64,000 nucleotides of DNA from the NCBI GenBank assembly GCA_947258815.1, contig CAMYJW010000015.1:124001-188000 (forward strand), in the 5' to 3' direction. How positions within the stretch are numbered: the first letter of the stretch is position 1; each line of letters opens with the position of its first letter. Shown here piece by piece: positions 43,972 through 51,214 of this stretch. The DNA comes from an uncultured Sphingomonadaceae bacterium. GTDB lineage: Bacteria; Pseudomonadota; Alphaproteobacteria; Sphingomonadales; Sphingomonadaceae. The translations under genes were made by a program, and so were the position numbers. The notes under the pieces are model-generated. The model saw only the letters and a program-made list of their open reading frames with translations, was not told the origin of the DNA and made no database searches.

Positions 43972-44409
43972 ATGACGATCGAAGCAAACAAGCAACTGGT
44001 CAGGGATTATTTTGCAGCCATCAATTCGGGTGACGAGGCCGCCATCCTGAGCATGACGACCGGCGATTTTGTGTTCATGACGATGGCGCGCAGCCCTGAA
44101 TGGCTGCTCCCACGGTGGGATCGTGAGCAGTTTTCCAGAGTTCCAAGCACAATGTCGCGCGTTCTCACAGCGCCCATCCAGCTCTCGATTGTGGATATGA
44201 CGGCCGAAGGCGATCGCGTTGCGGTTGAGGCGGAGACCGATTCCACGATGCTCAGCGGCAGAAAATACAACAACCGCTATCACTTCGTCTTCAAATTCCG
44301 CGATGGAAAGTTCTGCGAAGTTCGCGAATACAGTTGCAGCCATCTTGCATCGACATGCTTTGGTGCGATTGACACAGATCAGCCTGAACTGACGAAGATG
44401 GCTCCTTAG
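43972..44409 (+). CDS. SnoaL/NTF2-like protein
   Basis: This 145-residue protein has the small NTF2-like fold: MTIEANKQLVRDYFAAINSGDEAAILSMTTGDFVFM, the helix-plus-strand opening, and YHFVFKFRDGKFCEVREYSCSHLAS at the end, the curved sheet that forms the pocket. AGGAG lies eight bases before the ATG at 43972. A longer in-frame start at 43870 has no such site. Members isomerise, hydrate or bind small ligands. It shares its fold, but not close sequence, with the gene at 27900. Repeat copy 5 begins directly after its stop. Confidence 0.78.
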   Translation: MTIEANKQLVRDYFAAINSGDEAAILSMTTGDFVFMTMARSPEWLLPRWDREQFSRVPSTMSRVLTAPIQLSIVDMTAEGDRVAVEAETDSTMLSGRKYNNRYHFVFKFRDGKFCEVREYSCSHLASTCFGAIDTDQPELTKMAP

Positions 44410-44410
44410 G

Positions 44411-44508
44411 GCGTTTTCCGTTCAAACTGACGCGAACGAAAAAGCAGCGCTTATGCGCCGCGCGAACTTATCGCGACTTCCGATCCCGATTGATCGCAAA
44501 TCGCTCTA
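44411..44508 (-). repeat. Dispersed ~100-bp intergenic repeat, copy 5
   Basis: This is the minus-strand copy. On the plus strand it starts GCGTTTTCCGTTCAAACTGA, has GACGCGAACGAAAAAGCAG and ends GATTGATCGCAAATCGCTCTA (in part). Its right end, read in reverse, is TAGAGCGATTTGCGATCAAT, matching copy 3 closely. It fills the gap between the SnoaL-like gene and the Sox region. Confidence 0.85.
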
Positions 44509-44578
44509 AGTCCAGACCTTTGGCCGCGTGGGCCGGTCCGAGTGGCTTTGGGTTCTAGGCCAGATTCAGTCAGACCTT

Positions 44579-45112
44579 TCAGTCAGCCCATTGCGCAAGC
44601 CAGTTGGCAATTGCCTGCGGGCTGGAGCGGGGCAGATGCGCAAACACGCTCATTTCCCCTTCGTTGAGAAGCTGATCGGTGCGCGGGTCGATGACCATGA
44701 CGGCCGGAAGGCCGGGGAGCTGATCGACATCATAGCGCCCCGGTATGTCGAGATTTCTGTCGAGCCGCCCGACATCGACAGGAACAATCACGAAATGCCG
44801 GTCGACAAAGCGCTTCATCGGCGCAAGTTTCAGTGTCCCGGCAAAGCGGCGGCATGAAATACACCAGTTTCCGCCCATTTCGATAAGCAACAGTTTGCCT
44901 TCGCGCATGGCTTTCTTGCGCGCCGCTTCGACATTCTTCCGTGCGTTCGCTTTCGGATTGAACGGCTGCGGGAGCGGTTGGGGCAACTTTTCGAAACTGG
45001 TTACGCCAAGGCGCGGCGCAGCGGGAGAAGCCCACGCGCCAGCCGCAGGAGCAAACGAGAGGGCGAGCGCCAGCAGCGCCACAAAAGGTCTGATCGGCCC
45101 GCCCTGACGCAT
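44579..45112 (-). CDS. Periplasmic thioredoxin-like protein (SoxW-like)
   Basis: This 177-residue protein has a cleavable signal peptide (about 28 residues) and a thioredoxin fold with the redox motif NWCISCRRF (C84, C87) and a cis-Pro-like LPGLPAVMVID. It sits seven bases after the cytochrome c gene in the same direction, next to the sox operon. SoxW-type thioredoxins keep the SoxY carrier Cys usable by reducing disulfides in the periplasm. That role is inferred from position. Confidence 0.8.
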   Translation of the reverse strand: MRQGGPIRPFVALLALALSFAPAAGAWASPAAPRLGVTSFEKLPQPLPQPFNPKANARKNVEAARKKAMREGKLLLIEMGGNWCISCRRFAGTLKLAPMKRFVDRHFVIVPVDVGRLDRNLDIPGRYDVDQLPGLPAVMVIDPRTDQLLNEGEMSVFAHLPRSSPQAIANWLAQWAD

Positions 45113-45119
45113 CGCTGGC

Positions 45120-45497
45120 CTAAAGCGTTTTCATATAGTTGATCAGCTCGGCGCGCTTGGCCGGATCGCGCACCCCGGCAAAAAACATCTTGTTGCCCGG
45201 AACCGTGCCGCGTGGCTGTTTGAGCCAGCGATCGAGCGTGGCAGCATCCCATTTCAGACCCGATTTTTTCAGCGCAGGCGAGTATTTATATCCCGCAACT
45301 GTGCCGGCCTTGCGATTATAAACCCCGGCAAGGTGCGGTCCCATCCGTTTGGGGCCGCTGGCGGAGACACTGTGGCAGCTTGCGCACATCGCATAGCTGG
45401 CTGGCGCTTTGCGGGCGGCCTGAGCCGGAGGATTACTTGCTACCAGCATCGAAACGCCGGCAGTGGCCAGCGCCAGGATCATCATTGTTCGCTTCAT
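45120..45497 (-). CDS. Class I cytochrome c, periplasmic
   Basis: This 125-residue protein has a signal peptide (first 28 residues, ending AQA), one heme motif CASCH (38-42), and a probable Met ligand in GNKMFFAG. GYKYSPALKKSGLKW is typical of cytochrome c2/c-552. AGGAGGAG lies eight bases before the ATG. It follows the ArsR gene leftward and probably accepts electrons from SoxAX and SoxCD and passes them to a terminal oxidase. No oxidase gene is in the window. Confidence 0.88.
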   Translation of the reverse strand: MKRTMMILALATAGVSMLVASNPPAQAARKAPASYAMCASCHSVSASGPKRMGPHLAGVYNRKAGTVAGYKYSPALKKSGLKWDAATLDRWLKQPRGTVPGNKMFFAGVRDPAKRAELINYMKTL

Positions 45498-45537
45498 CAG
45501 ACAGTTCTCCTCCTGATCGCTGTCAGGCCCGGCACGT

Positions 45538-45888
45538 TTATGCGGCCAGGCTCTCAACAGCATCTCCAATCGCCGCGACCGGATCGCTTGCCCCGGTCAG
45601 CATGGCCTGCATGCAGCTTATGCAGAGGCGCATGTGTTCATCGGCCAGATCGTAATAGATATGGCGCGCCTCGCGCCGCGTTTTCACCATGTCCGCCCGG
45701 CGCAGCACCGCCAGTTGCTGGCTCAGCATCGGCTGGTTGATGCCGGTCACAGCCTCAATCTGGCCGACCGACTTTTCCGACTCGAGCAAGGCCGAGAGGA
45801 TCATCAGCCGTTGCGGCTGTGCGAATATCTTCAGCTTCTCAGTGGCGACTTCCGCAAGCTGCCTGTCGGCAAAAAACTGCTGTTCCAT
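45538..45888 (-). CDS. ArsR-family transcriptional repressor of the sox region
   Basis: This 116-residue winged-helix regulator has LKIFAQPQRLMILSALLESEKSVGQIEAVTGINQPMLSQQLAVLRRADMVKTRREARHIYY (seen across 19-79), a standard ArsR core. C89 and C92 form CISC in the last helix. SoxR, SqrR and BigR of alphaproteobacteria sense sulfane sulfur with a Cys pair but spaced further apart, so the close pair here is unusual. It is divergent from soxC with 162 bases between, which contain a promoter and palindrome. It probably represses both directions until reactive sulfur appears. Confidence 0.82.
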   Translation of the reverse strand: MEQQFFADRQLAEVATEKLKIFAQPQRLMILSALLESEKSVGQIEAVTGINQPMLSQQLAVLRRADMVKTRREARHIYYDLADEHMRLCISCMQAMLTGASDPVAAIGDAVESLAA

Positions 45889-45954
45889 TCACCTCATCCG
45901 TCAGTTGGTTTCAGTGTGCTGCCCTAGCTGATCGACCAGCACAGAAAAAGGCGC

Positions 45955-45982
45955 TTGACACTTATGCATATACAAACATAAT
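45955..45982 (+). promoter_or_regulatory. Sigma-70-type promoter before soxC
   Basis: TTGACA (45955-45960) is followed after 16 bases by CATAAT (45977-45982), so the -35 is perfect and the -10 has five of six consensus bases. The region between includes the palindrome TATGCATA (45963-45970). The start codon of soxC at 46051 is about 70 bases further on. Confidence 0.75.
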
Positions 45983-45992
45983 TGGTTTATGT
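45976..45992. promoter_or_regulatory. Palindromic candidate operator overlapping the soxC -10
   Basis: ACATAA and TTATGT form a perfect 6-bp inverted repeat around TTGGT. The left arm overlaps the -10 hexamer CATAAT, where a bound ArsR repressor would block polymerase. AT-rich inverted repeats in this position are usual for SqrR/BigR-type regulators. Confidence 0.6.
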
Positions 45993-46050
45993 AAATATTA
46001 AAAAATCGACTCTGCCGGACAAGGTTGTCCAGACGATGTCGGGAGGTTGC

Positions 46051-47394
46051 ATGGCTGAAAGCTTGAAGCGGCGGGGCGCGATTGTTCGTGCGCCCGAGAA
46101 CTTCCTCAGCGGGGATCAGATCGCGGCAGTTGGCGCGGGGCGGCGTGATTTTCTGCGCCAGGCGATGATCGCCGCGGCTGCGGTTGGCGCTGGTGCGGCG
46201 ATGCCCGCCCGCGCGGCCGAGGCGTCTGCGGGCGATCCCGATATTCTCAACCTTCCGCCCTGGAGCACAACGCTTGGCAAGCCCGTTGCGTCCACGCCAT
46301 ATGGGTCACCTTCAAAATTTGAAACCAATCTGGTGCGCCGCGAAAGTCCGGGGCTTACGCGCGTGGGCGCATCATCGGTGTCCTTTGCGCCGCTGCAGGG
46401 CCTGTTCGGGATCATCACGCCCAGCGGCCTGCATTTTGAGCGCCACCATCAGGGCTGGCAGGATGTGGACCCGGCAAGACACCGGCTGATGATCAACGGA
46501 CTGGTGGGAACGCCCAAGGTTTACACCATGGACGATCTGATGCGGCTGCCTTCGGTTTCGCGGATTCATTTCATCGAATGCGGCGCAAACAGCGGGATGG
46601 AATGGGGCAATGTTGCTGTGCCGACCGTGCAATATACCCATGGCATGCTGTCGTGCAGCGAGTTTACCGGCGTTCCGCTTTCGGTATTGCTTGAAGATTG
46701 CGGGTATGAGCGGTCCGACGGGCATTATGTGCTCGCCGAAGGTGCGGACGGCTCAAGCATGACCCGCACCATCCCGATCGATAATGCGCTGGACGATGTT
46801 ATCGTCGCTTATGGCCAGAACGGCGAAATGCTGCGGCCCGAAAATGGCTATCCGTTGCGACTGGTTGTCCCCGGCGTGCAGGGTGTTTCGTGGGTCAAAT
46901 GGCTGCGGCGGATCGAGATCGGCGATCAGCCTTATGGCACCAAAGATGAGAGCCTGCACTATGTCGATCTGATGCCGGACGGCACGCACCGGCAATACAG
47001 TTCCATTCAGGAGGCCAAATCGGTGATCACCACGCCTTCGGGTGGGCAGCAACTGGTCGGCCAGGGGTATTACACCGTCACCGGGCTGGCATGGTCGGGT
47101 CGTGGTGCGATCCGGCGGGTCGATGTCTCGGCGGATGGTGGCCGAAACTGGCGCAGGGCAAAACTTGAAACGCCGGTTTTGAGCAAGGCCCTGACTCGCT
47201 TCAATATCGATTGGGAATGGGATGGCGCTCCGGCGATCCTGCAAAGCCGCGCGATTGACGATACCGGCTATGTGCAGCCCACGATGCCGCAGTTGCGGGC
47301 CGTGCGCGGCAGCAAATCAATCTATCACAACAACGCAATCCAGTCCTGGGCCGTGGCCCCGTCGGGGGAGGTCAGCAATGTCCAGGTTGGTTAA
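46051..47394 (+). CDS. soxC: Sulfane dehydrogenase molybdenum subunit SoxC
   Basis: This 447-residue protein is the catalytic part of SoxCD, which oxidises the sulfane sulfur on SoxY in the periplasm. A twin-arginine signal (GRRDFLRQAMIAAAAVGAG) precedes the sulfite-oxidase fold, with FIECGANSGMEWGN carrying the molybdenum-binding C177 and SVSFAPLQGLFGIITPSGLHFERHH before it. GGGAGG lies just before the ATG at 46051. The frame continues upstream to 45982, but those codons lie over the operator. It overlaps soxD by 17 bases. Confidence 0.95.
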   Translation: MAESLKRRGAIVRAPENFLSGDQIAAVGAGRRDFLRQAMIAAAAVGAGAAMPARAAEASAGDPDILNLPPWSTTLGKPVASTPYGSPSKFETNLVRRESPGLTRVGASSVSFAPLQGLFGIITPSGLHFERHHQGWQDVDPARHRLMINGLVGTPKVYTMDDLMRLPSVSRIHFIECGANSGMEWGNVAVPTVQYTHGMLSCSEFTGVPLSVLLEDCGYERSDGHYVLAEGADGSSMTRTIPIDNALDDVIVAYGQNGEMLRPENGYPLRLVVPGVQGVSWVKWLRRIEIGDQPYGTKDESLHYVDLMPDGTHRQYSSIQEAKSVITTPSGGQQLVGQGYYTVTGLAWSGRGAIRRVDVSADGGRNWRRAKLETPVLSKALTRFNIDWEWDGAPAILQSRAIDDTGYVQPTMPQLRAVRGSKSIYHNNAIQSWAVAPSGEVSNVQVG

Positions 47395-48406
47395 ACGCGG
47401 AGCACTGGCAATCGGACTGGCGGCGGCGGCAGTTTCGCCGCTGCTGGGCGCGCCCAACCTTGGCCGACCGGCCACGCCCGCCGAAATCGCGGCCTGGGAT
47501 ATCGATGTTCGCCCGGATTTCAAAGGTTTGCCTGCTGGCAGCGGATCGGTGATGCAGGGGCAGGATATCTGGGAAGCGCAATGCGAATCCTGCCACGGGA
47601 CATTTGGTGAAAGCAACGAATGGTTCACCCCGCTTGCCGGGGGGACAACCGCCGCCGACCAGAAAACCGGCCACGTCAAATCGCTGGCCGGGCCGGACGT
47701 GCCCCAGCGCACCACATTGATGAAACTGTCCACCGTTTCCACCTTGTTTGACTATATCCGCCGGGCGATGCCGTGGACCGCGCCAAAGTCACTGAGCGAC
47801 GATGAAGTCTATGCGGTAACCGCCTACGTCCTTTATCTGAACGACGTGGTCGACGATGCGTTCGTGCTTGATCAGGATACCATTCGCGAGGTTCAGGGCC
47901 GCTTGCCCAATCGCAACGGGATGAGCCGAAAACACGGCTTGTGGCTGGCCAGCGGCAAACCCGATACGGCGAATAAGGCCTGCATGCGCAATTGCGGCGA
48001 TGAAGCGAATGTCACGTCATCGCTTCCCGACTATGCGCGCGATGCCCATGGCAATCTGGCCGATCAGAACCGCACTTTCGGGCCGGTTCGCGGTGTGCAG
48101 ACAGTTGCGCCTGCGCCTGCGACGGACGCTGCAACGGCGTCCTCGCCAGCCGCTTCCGCGCTGTTGCTGGCGCAGGATAACGGCTGCACCGGCTGCCACG
48201 GGGTCGATGAGCAAATCCTTGGCCCCTCATTTCGCGAAGTCGCCAAACGGTATGAAGGCAAGCCCGAGAGCATCGGCAAGCTGACACGCACCATATTGCA
48301 GGGCGGCAGCGGAAACTGGGGTGAGATGCCGATGCCGGCGCAGGATCACCTCGATGACGCGCAAGCCGATGCGCTGGCGCAATGGATTTTGGACGGAGCA
48401 CAATAA
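47378..48406 (+). CDS. soxD: Sulfane dehydrogenase diheme cytochrome subunit SoxD
   Basis: This 342-residue cytochrome has a signal peptide and two heme motifs, CESCH (69-73) and CTGCH (270-274). This is the diheme form typical of SoxD, which takes electrons from SoxC. A third Cys pair (CMRNCG) lies between them without a His, so it is not a heme site. GGGGAGG is six bases before the ATG at 47378. It is followed by soxY after 37 bases. Confidence 0.93.
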   Translation: MSRLVKRGALAIGLAAAAVSPLLGAPNLGRPATPAEIAAWDIDVRPDFKGLPAGSGSVMQGQDIWEAQCESCHGTFGESNEWFTPLAGGTTAADQKTGHVKSLAGPDVPQRTTLMKLSTVSTLFDYIRRAMPWTAPKSLSDDEVYAVTAYVLYLNDVVDDAFVLDQDTIREVQGRLPNRNGMSRKHGLWLASGKPDTANKACMRNCGDEANVTSSLPDYARDAHGNLADQNRTFGPVRGVQTVAPAPATDAATASSPAASALLLAQDNGCTGCHGVDEQILGPSFREVAKRYEGKPESIGKLTRTILQGGSGNWGEMPMPAQDHLDDAQADALAQWILDGAQ

Positions 48407-48443
48407 CCGGCGCGCACTGCCGGTTGGTAAGGAGATTGATATC

Positions 48444-48911
48444 ATGCAGCATCGCCGGGAATTCCTGCGACATGTCGGAGAAGGCGGCGTTTTTGTCGCG
48501 CTGCTTTCGGCGGGCTTGCTAACCATTCCGCAAACATGGGCGGCAGAAAACAGCCGGGCCGCGTTCGACGCGAAAACCGTTGAAGACGCCTTTCGCGCCC
48601 TTGGCGCAACCGCACCCGCGCTCAGCGATGCCATTGAGCTGACGGCGCCGACAATCGCGGAAAACGGCGCGGTGGTTCCCATCAAGGTGGCGAGCGCCAT
48701 TCCCGGCACGCAGTCCATCGCGCTGCTGGTTGAGGAAAATCCATATGCGCTCGCCATGGTCACCACCATTCCCGAGGGGACGGAGGCCTATGTCTCGTCG
48801 CGCGTGAAGATGCAGAAAACATCAAGGGTGATCGCACTGGTTCGCGCGGGGGATGAATTTTTCATGGCCACGCGTGATGTCAAGGTAACGCTGGGCGGCT
48901 GCGGCGGCTGA
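48444..48911 (+). CDS. soxY: Sulfur carrier SoxY
   Basis: This 155-residue protein has a twin-arginine-like signal (HRREFLRHVGEGGVFVALLSAG) and ends in GGCGG (151-155), the swinging arm whose C153 carries the sulfur through the whole Sox cycle. AAGGAGA is eight bases before the ATG. The body IELTAPTIAENGAVVPIKV shows the immunoglobulin-like fold of SoxY. It is 27 bases before soxZ, its partner. Confidence 0.96.
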   Translation: MQHRREFLRHVGEGGVFVALLSAGLLTIPQTWAAENSRAAFDAKTVEDAFRALGATAPALSDAIELTAPTIAENGAVVPIKVASAIPGTQSIALLVEENPYALAMVTTIPEGTEAYVSSRVKMQKTSRVIALVRAGDEFFMATRDVKVTLGGCGG

Positions 48912-48938
48912 GGCCAGGAAACGAAAAAGGAATTAGCC

Positions 48939-49250
48939 ATGGGAAATCCGATGCGCATCCGCGCCAGAATGTCCGGCGATGTCGTCAACGTGAAAGTGCT
49001 GATGAACCACGTGATGGAAACCGGCCAGCGCAAAGGTGCAGACGGGGCGCTGGTCCCCGCGCATTTCATCACCAAAGTTACCGCGCAGTGCAATGGCAAG
49101 ACGGTGCTTGAAGCCGACTGGGGGCCTTCGATTTCGAAAAACCCGCTGCTTGGCTTTCGGTTCAAGGGGGCCGCGGCTGGCGATACGCTAAGCATCACAT
49201 GGGTCGATAGCGAGCAGGACAGCCGCACCGATGAAGTGGTGATCGGATAG
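48939..49250 (+). CDS. soxZ: Sulfur carrier partner SoxZ
   Basis: This 103-residue partner begins MGNPMRIRARMSGDVVNVKVLMNHVMETGQRK and has FGFRFKGAAAGDTLSITWVDS-like ending (LLGFRFKGAAAGDTLSITW), the short beta sandwich that heterodimerises with SoxY. It lacks a signal peptide and crosses the membrane with SoxY by the Tat route, as is usual. The stop is four bases before the DsrE-like gene. Confidence 0.95.
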   Translation: MGNPMRIRARMSGDVVNVKVLMNHVMETGQRKGADGALVPAHFITKVTAQCNGKTVLEADWGPSISKNPLLGFRFKGAAAGDTLSITWVDSEQDSRTDEVVIG

Positions 49251-49254
49251 CACG

Positions 49255-49740
49255 ATGCGCATGCGCCTCTCCACCGCGGCATTCCTGCCCCTGCTTGCGG
49301 CGACAACGCCGGCGGCCGGTGCGGGTGGGCCGCAAGGGGGAGGGGAGCAGGCGGAACGCGGGCATATTGCCGCTCAGGAAGAAGCGCCGCTTCGTATCGC
49401 CTATCACGTTGCCGACGATGTCAATCAGGCGGCGCGTATGGCGGCCAACATCCGCAACCAGTTGCGGCTGGACCCGGAAGTTGAGATCGCGGTGGTTGCG
49501 ATCGGCCCCGGCATCGATTTCCTGATCGAAGGGGAAGAGGACGCCAACGGCAATCCGTTCGATGCGACGGTCGAGGATCTGACCGCACAGGGCGTGAAAT
49601 TCCTGATCTGCGGCACAACGATGACCAGTCGCGGTATCGAACCTGATGAAATCCTGCCCGAAGCGCGCATCGTCACTTCGGGGATGAACGAGATCGCGCG
49701 GCTCCAGCTGCGCGAAGGCTATGCATATATCCGGCCATAG
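49255..49740 (+). CDS. Periplasmic DsrE-like protein inside the sox operon
   Basis: This 161-residue protein has a signal-like N-terminus (about 24 residues) and a DsrE/F-type Rossmann-like fold: LRIAYHVADDVNQAARMAANIRNQL, then VEIAVVAIGPGIDFLI and VKFLICGTTMTSRGIEPDEIL. C119 is the only Cys after the signal and stands where DsrE-family proteins carry sulfur. It sits between soxZ and soxA, four and twelve bases away, so it must be co-expressed. It may bind, protect or relay persulfide in the periplasm. Its place here is not standard in the Paracoccus cluster. Confidence 0.75.
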   Translation: MRMRLSTAAFLPLLAATTPAAGAGGPQGGGEQAERGHIAAQEEAPLRIAYHVADDVNQAARMAANIRNQLRLDPEVEIAVVAIGPGIDFLIEGEEDANGNPFDATVEDLTAQGVKFLICGTTMTSRGIEPDEILPEARIVTSGMNEIARLQLREGYAYIRP

Positions 49741-49752
49741 GGAGCACGGCGA

Positions 49753-50571
49753 ATGATCGGCAAGCGAACATCGAAAAGCGCAATCGCACTGGTTCTGGCG
49801 GGGTTTGCCGCGTCCTCCGTGGTGATGGCCCAGTCTTCCGGCGGCGATCCGCTGGCGGAATATCGCGAGATGATGGGGGATGACAATCCGGCGGAATTTT
49901 CCGTGATGCGCGGAGAAGAGCTTTGGACAACCGCGCGCGGGCCAAACAATGTCTCGCTTGAAAAGTGCGATCTGGGCAGTGGGCCGGGCGTCACCGAAGG
50001 CGTCTATGCGAACCTGCCGCGCTATTTCAAAGACGCGGGCAGAGTGATGGATCTGGAAACGCGGCTGCTCCATTGCATGGAAACCCTGCAGGGGATTGCG
50101 CGGGCGGATGCACTGGAACAGCGCTTTGGCGATGGCGCGAAGCAATCCGATTTCGAAGCTCTTGCCGCCTTCATTGCAGAGGATTCGCGCGGGCTGAAAC
50201 TGTCGGTTCCGCTGCGCCACAAGGCAGAACGCAAGGCTTATGCGCTGGGCGAGCAGATATTCTTCTACCGCGCCGGGCCGCACGATTTTGCCTGCGCGAC
50301 ATGTCATGCGCAAAGCGGGGTTCGCATCAGGTTGCAGGATCTGCCCAACCTGACTGACGCGGCCGATGCGCAGAAGGCCTACTCGGGCTGGCCCGCTTAC
50401 CGGATTTCACAAGGCGAAGTGCGCACCATGCAATGGCGCATGCGCGATTGCCTGCGCCAGCAGCGTTTCCCCGAACTGGGCTTCGGCTCGGAAGCCTCGG
50501 TCGCGCTGATCACGTATCTGGCGCACCAGGCCGATGGGGCAACCATGGAAGCGCCGGGGCTGAAACGGTGA
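49753..50571 (+). CDS. soxA: Thiosulfate-activating cytochrome SoxA
   Basis: This 272-residue protein has a signal peptide and one heme motif, CATCH (181-185), plus the active-site Cys233 in RDCLRQQRFPE, which forms the persulfide ligand of the catalytic heme. Near the N-terminus an isolated Cys (KCDLGSG) and a second Cys (LLHCME) replace the first heme site of diheme SoxA, so this is a single-heme form with a probable disulfide. It couples thiosulfate to SoxY together with SoxX. Its gene is 12 bases from soxX. Confidence 0.92.
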   Translation: MIGKRTSKSAIALVLAGFAASSVVMAQSSGGDPLAEYREMMGDDNPAEFSVMRGEELWTTARGPNNVSLEKCDLGSGPGVTEGVYANLPRYFKDAGRVMDLETRLLHCMETLQGIARADALEQRFGDGAKQSDFEALAAFIAEDSRGLKLSVPLRHKAERKAYALGEQIFFYRAGPHDFACATCHAQSGVRIRLQDLPNLTDAADAQKAYSGWPAYRISQGEVRTMQWRMRDCLRQQRFPELGFGSEASVALITYLAHQADGATMEAPGLKR

Positions 50572-50582
50572 AGGAGCGCAAG

Positions 50583-51209
50583 ATGACTCGCACAATCGCA
50601 TTGGCCGGCCTGATCGGATCGGCCGTCCTTCTTCCGGCGCTGGCGCTGGCGGGGCCACAAGACATCTCTGGCGAGGCGCGGTCGGTAATGGAACGATCCT
50701 TCAGCGCGAAAGGGCAGGCCGGGATGGACCGGCTGGAACAGGATGAAGTCCAGCAAGCGTGCAGCAGAACCCCGGATGCCGAACCGCTCAGCATGGAAGA
50801 GGAAGACCGCCTGATGGCGCGCGAGGCCGCTGCCATTCGCTATCCGGCAGACGACAACTTTGCGGGCGACTGGAAGGAAGGCGAGAAGATCGCCCAGTAT
50901 GGGCGCGGCTTGCAGTTTTCCGATGATCCGGCAGCGCGCGTGGGCGGAAATTGCTATGCCTGCCATCAGCTTTCCAAAACCGAAGTGGCCTATGGCACGA
51001 TCGGGCCAAGCCTGCATCAGTATGGCGCGCTTCGCGGCAACGACCCGGAAACTGTCCGCAATACATATGCCAAGATCTACAATCCGCAGGCGACGATGCC
51101 TTGCTCAAACATGCCGCGTTTCGGCCACAAGGGCATTCTGACACAGGAACAGATCCGCCATCTGGTTGCGTTGCTGCATGATCCTGCTTCGCCCGTGAAC
51201 GCGGAGTAG
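50583..51209 (+). CDS. soxX: Cytochrome SoxX
   Basis: This 208-residue cytochrome has a signal peptide and one heme motif CYACHQLSK (from 124), followed by GTIGPSLHQYG and a Met-containing region QATMPCSNMPRFGHKGILT. It is the electron-accepting partner of SoxA. AAGGAG is placed just before the ATG at 50583; the frame extends upstream into soxA without a site. It is longer than minimal SoxX, with about 90 residues before the heme. Confidence 0.93.
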   Translation: MTRTIALAGLIGSAVLLPALALAGPQDISGEARSVMERSFSAKGQAGMDRLEQDEVQQACSRTPDAEPLSMEEEDRLMAREAAAIRYPADDNFAGDWKEGEKIAQYGRGLQFSDDPAARVGGNCYACHQLSKTEVAYGTIGPSLHQYGALRGNDPETVRNTYAKIYNPQATMPCSNMPRFGHKGILTQEQIRHLVALLHDPASPVNAE

Positions 51210-51214
51210 ATCGG

